NCBI GenBank assembly: GCA_030704615.1
Contig: CM060731.1
Coordinates: forward strand, 77,606,756-77,666,755
DNA: 60,000 bases
Direction of reading: 5' to 3'
From: Takakia lepidozioides
Taxonomy: Eukaryota > Streptophyta > Takakiopsida > Takakiales > Takakiaceae
Positions 10,861 through 18,273 of the stretch are shown piece after piece. How positions within the stretch are numbered: position 1 is the stretch's first letter; the number at the start of each line of letters is the position of its first letter. The notes below the pieces were generated by a model. That model saw only the letters and a program-made list of their open reading frames with translations, was not told where the DNA came from and ran no database searches. The translations under genes and the position numbers were made by a program.

Positions 10861-11008
10861 GAGGTGCATGTTATGTGAGTCTGCTAGAGGGGCAGCCACC
10901 ATGCTGGTGTGTGATCGATGCTCTAGAGGTTGGCATATGGGATGCTTGACTCCACCTCTTGAGATGGTTCCGGATGGGGATTGGTTATGTCCACATTGCA
11001 TTGGATAG
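10861..11008 (+). CDS. C-terminal PHD finger of the integrase polyprotein
   Basis: The last 49 codons before the stop encode a complete Cys4-His-Cys3 zinc finger: CMLC, then CDRC, then WHMGC, then WLCPHC, with the conserved Trp two residues before the last Cys pair. PHD fingers commonly bind histone H3 tails, reading methylated or unmodified lysine 4. In plant chromoviruses the equivalent position holds a chromodomain that targets integration, so a targeting or tethering role is a reasonable inference. The finger is in the same uninterrupted frame as the integrase C-terminal region (10046-11008), so it is truly fused. No residue needed for zinc binding is missing. Confidence 0.88.
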
Positions 11009-11257
11009 TGGGAGTGGATACAACCATGGAAGGCTAACAAGAAACGCAAGGCCAAGCTACTAGGAGACCTTGAACACACGATATCCTGGCTCAAGTTCAC
11101 AGATTGCAAGACGGCGACTAACGATGGGGCTACTCTTGTACCCAGCCTCTTGGTCTTTAGAGTTTGAGTACAATAGGGACAGTGATAGAGGACTTTGTAC
11201 GGTTGTGGCTATTACATCTTGTAGCTATCTGGAGTTAGAGGGACCTATCCACTAGCT

Positions 11258-11268
11258 AGGGGGGCGAT
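11258..11268 (+). promoter_or_regulatory. Polypurine tract of the methyltransferase retrotransposon
   Basis: The G-rich stretch AGGGGGGCGAT lies directly before the TG that opens the 3' LTR. This is the expected place for the purine tract that primes plus-strand DNA synthesis. Confidence 0.55.
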
Positions 11269-11710
11269 TGTGGCAGACTACTTTATTGTGCATATATGTG
11301 TGGTGTGGTTTGGACAGCGATGTAGTTGTGTAGCGATACGTATGCGCACGACAGCTGTCAAGTTAAATAAGCACAATGTGAAACTAACTAGAATAAAGCT
11401 AGTTATTTGTATTTAACACTTGGATTTAGGTCAAGTGTTAAATCAGGTGTCAAGTTTAGTCTGACACCTGAACTGTCTTATCTTCACGAGAGCGTCAGTC
11501 GCGCAGCTCATCTCTCTTGAGTTGAGCCTGCGCGACCGAGCTCCTTCATCGTTTAGAACTGAGTGTGCTTATGATGGGAGGATAGGTTGTTGTGGGGTGG
11601 AGTCCTTATAGCTTGGGGTGCCCCTGGCTCGACTATTATCTGAAAGAGTGATGACGAGATGGATTTCATGTTTCTTGTGTTAAGAGTGTCATTTTTAGTT
11701 TTCTATCTAT
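11269..11710 (+). repeat. 3' LTR of the methyltransferase retrotransposon
   Basis: The LTR starts TGTGGCAGACTAC immediately after the purine tract. Its first 84 bases recur at 11711-11794 with a single mismatch, so 442 bases is one estimate of its span. A TG...CA reading could instead end it at GTGTCA (11691). AATAAA is present at 11392-11397 in the loop of a small hairpin. No matching 5' LTR was found in the window. Confidence 0.65.
11385..11536 (+). promoter_or_regulatory. Run of four stem-loops with AATAAA in the first loop
   Basis: Four successive inverted repeats lie within about 150 bases of the LTR. They are AACTAG/CTAGTT (11385-11406, loop containing AATAAA), TAACACTT/AAGTGTTA-type (11414-11440), TCAGGTGTCA/TGACACCTGA-type (11443-11471) and GTCGCGCAGCTCA/TGAGCCTGCGCGAC (11498-11536, one mismatch). 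A poly(A) signal held in a hairpin loop is a known device in some retroviruses for choosing between the two LTRs; here it is an inference from position only. Confidence 0.5.
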
Positions 11711-11794
11711 TGTGGCAGACTACTTTATTGTGCATATATGTGTGGTGTGGTTTGGACAGCGATGTAGTTGTGTAGCGATACATATGCGCACGAC
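11711..11794 (+). repeat. Truncated second copy of the LTR start
   Basis: 84 bases match 11269-11352 with one difference (CATA for CGTA), then identity stops abruptly after GCACGACA, where Helitron coding sequence begins. It may be the 5' edge of a tandem LTR or of a neighbouring copy cut off by the Helitron, or may have been carried by it. Confidence 0.75.
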
Positions 11795-13385
11795 AAAAGC
11801 TATAAAAGTATTAATTCATGGTGTTACTTCATCTTCTTGGATTCGTATTCGTAAAGATAAACTTCATGGTAGACAATTAAAGGCAGGTGATCTCCTTGAA
11901 AAACCAAATTTGGATAAGCTATTGCGCTCAGATCTAGGCTATAGAGATCTAGAACGATTACGAACATCGCCCGATTACTTGGCTCGTCTTTGAAAAGAAG
12001 CTTTGCAATGATTCGACAATTGGGACCCCCTACTTTTTTTGTCACATTCACAAGTGCTGAAAGTAAATGGACGCTACTATTAGAAACCCTTCATTCTCTC
12101 AACTATGAAAAATTAGAAATTCCGGATAATATACAAAACTTAGAAACTAAACACATTGTCGAGTTAGTCCGATCCGACCCCGTTACATGTGCTCGATATT
12201 ATGATCATTGAATGGCTGCTTTTAGACATCTATGTAAAAAAGATCATACCATTTTTGGACCCCTACGTGATTTTTTCTATGTTACGGAATTTCAAAGTAG
12301 AGGTAGTGAACATGACCATGGAATGTTGTGGATAGCTAATGCACCCATTTATGGAATAGACCAAAATAAGATAATTGAAGATTTTGTGGATAAATATATA
12401 ACATCTGATAGTAATGTTCTTCCACCTAGTCTTCGTGAAGCTCAAATCCATCGACACAAATGGACATGTAGAAAAAAAAATCAAGCTATATGTCGTTTTC
12501 ACTATCCATTGCCCCCAATGATTTGTACTATTATTTTGGAACCTTTCACTGAAGAATTAATCAGAAAGGATTTAAAACATTATACATTGATATCAACTCA
12601 AATATTTACTGAGTTAAATAAAATGGATTTGATGACTTTCTTTCATTATTAAATATTGATTTAAAAAAAACATATATATGTGCATTGCGTATTAGATTGC
12701 AAAAACCTACTTTATTTTTAAAAAGAGCATGTAAAGATATCCGTACTAATGCATTTGGTATCCACGCTGGCCCATTGTGGCAAGCTAATATTGATACACA
12801 ACATATTCTCGATCCTTATGCTGCAACAAGTTATTGTACTTCTTATTTAACTAAGATAGATAAAACTATTACTAATGAATTTCGTACAATAATAGAAAAA
12901 TGTAAATCAGAACAAGTTGATGCAAATGTTAGAATCCGTAAGATGGGAAATGTGTTCTTCAATGCCCAGCAAATGTCCGCTCAATTAGCTGCATACGTTG
13001 TCTTATCTATACCATTATATCATGCATCCAGAACTTTTAAATTTCTAAACACATCACCGCCTCAAGAACGGGCATTTGTGCTAAAAGCTAATAAAGATTT
13101 ACGACGACTCTCTCCCAAATCTACGGATATAAAGTGTGCATCTGCTATCGATAAATACATAGATCGCCCAACTACATTAAATCATTTAAGTCTAATTGAA
13201 TATGTAGCAGATTATACAATGGAAATAATAATAATATAAAACGTCGTAAGAAATTTCATATCATTAGATATGTGCATTACAATGAGCATCAAGACTCTGA
13301 AAATTATTATCGAGAACAACTTCTACTTTTTCATCCATTCATAAAAAATGAAGAATCTCAAAAAGACAACCATAAGATGTCATGG
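11795..13385 (+). pseudogene. Helitron Rep protein remnant (RepHel N-terminal half, helicase missing)
   Basis: Helitrons move by rolling-circle replication using a HUH-endonuclease fused to a helicase. Coding similarity starts at about 11795 (WIRIRKDKLHGRQLKAGDLL), shifts frame near 11993, and continues with AMIRQLGPPTFFVTFTSAES and DPVTCARYYDH. After an in-frame TGA (12209) come EFQSRGSEHDHGMLWI (the H-x-H metal motif), HRHKWTCRKK and CRFHYPLPPM. After another shift near 12652 come LRIRLQKPTLFLKRACKDI, QHILDPYAATSYCTSYLTK and FNAQQMSAQLAAYVVLSIPL. The last similarity is YNEHQDSENYYREQLLLFHPF near 13290-13350. The helicase half is absent. The segment is clearly more AT-rich than the flanking retroelement, and its Rep style resembles those common in arthropods. 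Two shifts and one stop make it dead. Confidence 0.88.
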
Positions 13386-13705
13386 ACATAGCCCAGATGA
13401 ACTTACCAGGAATAAATACCAGAAGTTACCAAGGTGCCATGTTACCGAAAGTTACCATGACTTATCGTAATTTACCATGATCTACCATGATTTACCATTA
13501 CTTACCAAGTTACTGGGAGTTTACCAAATTACCAAAAGTAACTTGGGAAACTACTCAGGAAGCTTCATTTGGTGGAAACTTCTCCATCAAGATACCTCAT
13601 TTGTTTAAGGAAGCTTCTCCATTAAGAAACCTTTGTTTAATCTTGGAAACTTCTCCAGCAAACAACCTTCATAGGGAAAGTTTCTTAGGGAAGCTTCTTA
13701 GTAGC
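13386..13705 (+). repeat. Left half of a split host element: degenerate TTACCA repeats and U3-like sequence
   Basis: A degenerate short repeat built on TTACCA(TGA) fills about 13406-13535, followed by repeated phrases close to GAAACTTCTCCA (13574-13660). The segment ends in GTAGC, the target duplication of the next element. The sequence that would continue it is at 28190, with a TATA box there, so this is probably the U3 part of a + strand LTR that was split by insertion. Confidence 0.5.
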
Positions 13706-14753
13706 TGTTAGAGGACTGTAGGGGACTTAGACACTTATACGGGATCTGTAGGGTATCCTTAATTTTTGCACAGACTGAGACAAACAGGAACCTTAGGGGT
13801 GACAGCAGCGCACTGTAGAGGGGGGTTACATACCCCACACAGCCGACACAGCAGTCACAGCCCACACAGCCAACACAGCCCGTCACAGTCGTCACAACCC
13901 ACACAGCCAACACAGCCCGTCACAGTCGTCACAGCCCACACAGCCGACACAGCCGTCACAGCCCACACAGCCAACACAGCCCGTCACAGTCGTTACAGCC
14001 CACACAGCCCACACAGCCCGTCACAGTCGTCACAGCAGACACAGCCCACACAGCCAGTCACAGCCCGGCACAGCCACACAGCCAGTCACAGCCCGACACA
14101 GCCAAACACAGTCAGTCACCGCTTGACACAGCTGTCACGATAATAGGGAACGAAGAGTAGGACAGGGAACGACTGTGGGGAACAACACCAGTGAAGGGAA
14201 CATGTTAGTTCACATACGACGGTTAGAGAGGGAAACGGTTAGAACCGCGGATAGGAGGATAAAGGAAAGAACGGGGAATAGGAAGGGGATCATTATTCGG
14301 GGAGGACTTCGGAGACAGGCGGGAGCGGAGATCGGAGAGCACGATGAAGGAGAAAAGAGGATTAGTAGATGCTTGTCATATGCAAAGCTAGAGTGATATT
14401 GTAGAGCAGATTAGAGACATAATGGATTCGGCCTGATACTTGATAAATCATAATCTGATACTTATACGATACAATCACACTGTGTAGAGAGATCTGAGTG
14501 AAGCTGTGGATTGAATGGAGGAGTTAAGGAAACCGATAAATTGATGAAGCAAACTGATACTTAATTATCAATGGTGAGGTAGCTAAGATGAATGCGGAAA
14601 AGGAAACAAATAGGAAACACCCCCATGATACACTAGCTGTAGGTCATGACTGATTGTTCTGCGCGGGCTGAGTACTTAGAGATTTCCAACTCTTCTATCT
14701 TGGAGTTTCCGCCTCGGATAGCGAAGGGATGGGTGAGTAAAAGCCGTGCGACA
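13706..14753 (+). repeat. Inverted extra LTR (left arm of a 2.1-kb palindrome)
   Basis: Starts TGTTAGAGGACTG and ends GTGCGACA, with the whole length matching the reverse complement of 14776-15812. It contains a minisatellite of CACAGCC-type heptamers (about 13835-14120). Differences from the opposite arm include a changed repeat count, GGTATCC for GGTACCC near the start, and single substitutions near 14287 and 14440. Where the three copies differ it is often closer to the 3' LTR than to the 5' LTR (for example GAATCC against GAAGCC in the block near 14424), as a secondary copy of the 3' LTR would be. Confidence 0.85.
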
Positions 14754-14775
14754 TTTCCCACTGTCAACACCAAAA
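14754..14775 (-). other. 22-bp hinge between inverted LTRs, resembling a primer-binding site
   Basis: On the minus strand the hinge reads TTT and then TGGTGTTGACAGTGGGAAA. The genuine PBS next to the 5' LTR reads TGGCGACCATACTGGGGA; 12 of the first 18 positions agree, including the TGG that pairs with a tRNA CCA end. It is not part of either LTR. Confidence 0.55.
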
Positions 14776-15812
14776 TGTCGCACGGCTTTTACTCACCCAT
14801 CCCTTCGCTATCCGAGGCGGAAACTCCAAGATAGAAGAGTTGGAAATCTCTAAGTACTCAGCCCGCGCAGAACAATCAGTCATGACCTACAGCTAGTGTA
14901 TCATGGGGGTGTTTCCTATTTGTTTCCTTTTCCGCATTCATCTTAGCTACCTCACCATTGATAATTAAGTATCAGTTTGCTTCATCAATTTATCGGTTTC
15001 CTTAACTCCTCCATTCAATCCACAGCTTCACTCAGATCTCTCTACACAGTGTGATTGTATCGTATAAGTATCAGATTATGATTTATCAGGTATCAGGCCG
15101 AATCCATTATGTCTCTAATCTGCTCTACAATATCACTCTAGCTTTGCATATGACAAGCATCTACTAATCCTCTTTTCTCCTTCATCGTGCTCTCCGATCT
15201 CCGCTCCCGCCTGTCTCCGAAGTCCTCCCCGAATAATGATCTCCTTCCTATTCCCCGTTCTTTCCTTTATCCTCCTATCCGCGGTTCTAACCGTTTCCCT
15301 CTCTAACCGTCGTATGTGAACTAACATGTTCCCTTCACTGGTGTTGTTCCCCACAGTCGTTCCCTGTCCTACTCTTCGTTCCTTATTATCGTGACAGCTG
15401 TGTCAAGCGGTGACTGGCTGTGTTTGGCTGTGTCGGGCTGTGACTGGCTGTGTGGGCTGTGTCTGCTGTGACGACTGTGACGGGCTGTGTGGGCTGTGTG
15501 GGCTGTGACGACTGTGTGGGCTGTGACGACTGTGACGGGCTGTGTTGGCTGTGTGGGCTGTGACGGCTGTGTCGGCTGTGTGGGCTGTGACGACTGTGAC
15601 GGGCTGTGTTGGCTGTGTGGGTTGTGACGACTATGACGGGCTGTGTTGGCTGTGTGGGCTGTGACTGCTGTGTCGGCTGTGTGGGCTATGTAACCCCCTC
15701 TACAGTGCGCTGCTGTCACCCCTAAGGTTCCTGTTTGTCTCAGTCTGTGCAAAAATTAAGGGTACCCTACAGATCCCGTATAAGTGTCTAAGTCCCCTTC
15801 AGTCCTCTAACA
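14776..15812 (-). repeat. 3' LTR of the minus-strand gypsy element
   Basis: 1037 bases from TGTTAGAGG (minus strand, at 15812) to GTGCGACA (at 14776). It holds the CACAGCC minisatellite at about 15400-15690. A purine tract adjoins it at 15813-15830. It matches the 5' LTR at 27079-28189 along its length, apart from repeat-number and point changes. Confidence 0.9.
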
Positions 15813-15830
15813 TTACCCCTTCCCCCCTCA
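15813..15830 (-). promoter_or_regulatory. Polypurine tract of the minus-strand gypsy element
   Basis: The minus strand reads TGAGGGGGGAAGGGGTAA directly before the TG that opens the 3' LTR; this is the primer site for plus-strand DNA synthesis. Confidence 0.8.
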
Positions 15831-15849
15831 AAAGCCGTGTCCTCACGGT

Positions 15850-18273
15850 TTACTGTTTCCGAGTAGCAAGCCTTTGTGAGTGAGCACCTTGTTGACGTTG
15901 AGAGTTTCGTGGTGGGCTGTGTGTACGAGCCCGAGGTCTGTCTCTGGTTGATGGAGATGGTTGATCACTACCTGGATAAGTGAGGCCTTCTGGAGGTTGA
16001 TATCGAGGTAATCTTTCCGGCATAGGAGATCCCCTTTGTTTCTTCTCTTCCATCTGAATTGCATAGTCTTCTCCCATGTCAAAAGAATTTTGTGAAGAAA
16101 CAGTTGTATCAGAATCCTCATCGCCTCTCAGGTGTTTTAATTTTCGAACTTTTTGTGGAATCATCTGGGGCATATAATGCTGTCCTACCATGTCTGGAAG
16201 TTTGCATTTTACAACCTGGTGTAACCGTTGAACAGCAAAATTGGTATAGACACTGAGCTCCTTGTCTATCCAGATGAGTGGGGTACCAATTACTGGTGCC
16301 GCGTGCAAGTATTTCCATGCGATATGTCCCTTATAGAAAATGTCATCAAGTCCAAATTTCTGTGTTGACAAATTGTTGCAGGCTGCTTGAAACCATGAAC
16401 GAATTTGAGAATCCTTTTGTATCATAACTTTTGGGTCATATAGGTACATATGAGGTGGCACCGAAGGTAATACCCAATGATCTCCACTGGAGTAACTTTG
16501 AAAGCGTGCTTGCATCTTTTGTTCCTCTATGTGGTAACGTATCAGGAAACAAGCAGCGTAGTATAGCCCGCACCCCATGACAATACTTGCTATCTCCTTG
16601 GTCTTGGTATAAATGAGTCCATGTACAACCTGGAAAGCAACCAATTCCCTCAACATGGTACCTGCCTCGTGCCAGTATTGTGCAAAGTGATGATCTTCAA
16701 TATGTCGATTGTTTGGAAGAACTTTAGTCCTGGTTGCCACTGGCAGCCAGATACGCATGATTTGGTAGTAATGTGCGAATGACTGCGGAGGACTAAATTC
16801 TTTCCAAGCCAAATCCAACATGATGGGAATTTGGTTGAAGGGCATAATCATAGCCCTACTGTACTCCCTGGCAGCTGGAGTTTTAGGTGGGTTAAAAGCT
16901 GCATTGCCCCATACCTCCGGCTGTGGTGGCTGTGGTGTGGTTGTAGTAACCACAGGTTCAGCTACTGGTACACTGACCTGTTGTGGTGGTGGTGGTACTG
17001 GTTCCTGTACCATTGGCATCTCCTGCACCTCCTGTGAAGACTGAAAAGCCAGAGTTCTGGCTTGCAAATAAGAAGCCATTAGTTGTTCCTGAGGGATATA
17101 GACTCTTTGGTCGATGTTTGAAGTGAGGTCTTCCACTTGAGTCTGGAGTCCGTCTACATCCTCTTGTAGCTCTGCTATCCTACTATAGACATTGTCTATA
17201 GTAGTTGTGGCAATGTTCTGCACCTGCAGTCTGAGCTCATTCATCTCGCTTAGGGTGAGCTTCCGTGGGCTTTTGCCCTCTACTGGCCCTTGTGCTAACC
17301 AGACCTGCATAAGGCTGTTATCCACCAAGCTGCTTGTGGTTCCCCTGAGAGTTTGCTCCTCTCTTTGCTTATACAATTCCAACTGCTGTTGTAAAGCCTT
17401 CATGCGCTTCGCCTGTGGCTCAACCAATTGTGCATAGGCAGCAAGTAAATTATTGGCTTCTTTCGAAGCCTTGTTACTGACCGCGATTTCATTTCTATTG
17501 GCCACGATGGTTTGTTGCAACTCCACGATGTATTTCTCATTCTCAGCTTCCATCTGCCTGTATTGCTTGAAAGTATCTTCATTGCGACAGATTGTATTCT
17601 TCATATCGACAATGAGCTTCATGTGCTCCACATTCTCTTCTTCTGCCTTCGTACATTTTTCCGCTTGACTGTTTATTTCTTTTGTTGATTGGTCAAGCAT
17701 AGTTGTAAATGTAGCGCATTGTATCTCCATCCTGTTATGCACTGTCTGCAACTCCGTATGTAGTGCATTCAGTTCTTGTAACTTGCTTTCATGCTGCACC
17801 TGCATTTGGTATAGCTGTTGCTTATGTGCTTCGTGCAACTGGTCTTGCGCAAGGCCTGCTTCAATCAATTGTTGCTTGGCCAATTGCAAAGCCATTTCTG
17901 TATTGGCCAAGTCCTGCTTCATCTTGAGAGTGACCTCTTCATCGACCTTATTTGAACACTCAGTGGCAAGTCGAGCCTCAAACTCCTTCCTGAGTTCTTC
18001 TTTCAAGGCTGTCAATTGGGTAATTGGAACATGGGTTTTGACATAAGTCCCCAACAAATTAAGTGTCCTGCCTATGGAATTCATCAGCATTGCCTGTTGA
18101 GGGTCATCATGGTGAGGTTGCTGCTGTTCCTCCCGATCTTCAACAGTATGATGTCTCACTAACCATTCAGACCATTGTCCCACCGGATTTTCTTCCTGAA
18201 CTACTTCATTTATGACCGGTGCTACAGTGTCATGGCCTTCCGCCTGTGGTACCTCCGACACAGGTGTGTGCAT
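15850..18273 (-). CDS. Extra retroelement ORF, 807 aa, long coiled coil plus unknown C-terminal domain
   Basis: Its function is unknown. Residues about 85-310 and 345-390 form heptad-rich coiled coil (for example LQLAKQQLIEAGLAQDQLHE, MEAENEKYIVELQQTIVANR). A Pro/Gln/Val-rich linker follows (about 415-455), then a globular region of about 230 residues rich in Trp, Tyr and His (IMRIWLPVATRTKVLPNN, VHGLIYTKTKEIASIVMGCG), then a basic Ser/Arg/Pro tail. It starts at ATG 18273, overlapping the stop of the pol frame in TAATG. The position after integrase is where env-like genes sit in some plant gypsy elements, but there is no signal peptide or convincing membrane anchor. The frame is unbroken although pol is damaged. 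A diverged copy of residues 218-268 occurs at 45651-45818. Confidence 0.75.
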   Translation of the reverse strand: MHTPVSEVPQAEGHDTVAPVINEVVQEENPVGQWSEWLVRHHTVEDREEQQQPHHDDPQQAMLMNSIGRTLNLLGTYVKTHVPITQLTALKEELRKEFEARLATECSNKVDEEVTLKMKQDLANTEMALQLAKQQLIEAGLAQDQLHEAHKQQLYQMQVQHESKLQELNALHTELQTVHNRMEIQCATFTTMLDQSTKEINSQAEKCTKAEEENVEHMKLIVDMKNTICRNEDTFKQYRQMEAENEKYIVELQQTIVANRNEIAVSNKASKEANNLLAAYAQLVEPQAKRMKALQQQLELYKQREEQTLRGTTSSLVDNSLMQVWLAQGPVEGKSPRKLTLSEMNELRLQVQNIATTTIDNVYSRIAELQEDVDGLQTQVEDLTSNIDQRVYIPQEQLMASYLQARTLAFQSSQEVQEMPMVQEPVPPPPQQVSVPVAEPVVTTTTPQPPQPEVWGNAAFNPPKTPAAREYSRAMIMPFNQIPIMLDLAWKEFSPPQSFAHYYQIMRIWLPVATRTKVLPNNRHIEDHHFAQYWHEAGTMLRELVAFQVVHGLIYTKTKEIASIVMGCGLYYAACFLIRYHIEEQKMQARFQSYSSGDHWVLPSVPPHMYLYDPKVMIQKDSQIRSWFQAACNNLSTQKFGLDDIFYKGHIAWKYLHAAPVIGTPLIWIDKELSVYTNFAVQRLHQVVKCKLPDMVGQHYMPQMIPQKVRKLKHLRGDEDSDTTVSSQNSFDMGEDYAIQMEEKKQRGSPMPERLPRYQPPEGLTYPGSDQPSPSTRDRPRARTHSPPRNSQRQQGAHSQRLATRKQ

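Larger units (their letters stand above)
3644..11710 (+). mobile_element. Ty3/gypsy retrotransposon carrying a C5 DNA methyltransferase and a PHD finger
   Basis: Domain order is Gag, aspartic protease, cytosine-C5 methyltransferase, reverse transcriptase, RNase H, integrase, PHD finger, then a purine tract and 3' LTR. RT-RH-INT order is diagnostic of Ty3/gypsy. Almost the whole polyprotein lies in one frame: the same phase is used by the segments starting at 3644, 3731, 5339, 6773, 7676, 8819 and 10046. It is interrupted by TAG at 3722, 5234, 5336, 6740 and 7646 and TGA at 8810. A one-base loss near 9330 and a one-base gain in the T/G run near 10165 shift and restore the frame. No 5' LTR is visible. 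Methyltransferase acquisition by retrotransposons is known from a charophyte alga and from dinoflagellates; the combination with a PHD finger is not one I know. Confidence 0.9.

Noticed and set aside
13835-14120. CACAGCC-type short repeats looking like a CRISPR-like array
   Set aside because: The units are directly adjacent heptamer variants without unique spacers, lie in an LTR present three times, and the genome is eukaryotic. It is a minisatellite.
13706-15812. The 2.1-kb palindrome as a pure assembly or library artefact
   Set aside because: The arms differ in repeat number and at scattered bases, and the outer ends carry a matching target duplication. An artefactual hairpin would give identical arms. 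It still needs long-read confirmation.
15850-18273. Calling the 807-aa ORF an envelope-like gene
   Set aside because: The position fits, but there is no signal peptide, no C-terminal membrane anchor and no cleavage or fusion-type region; the only hydrophobic stretch is short and mixed.
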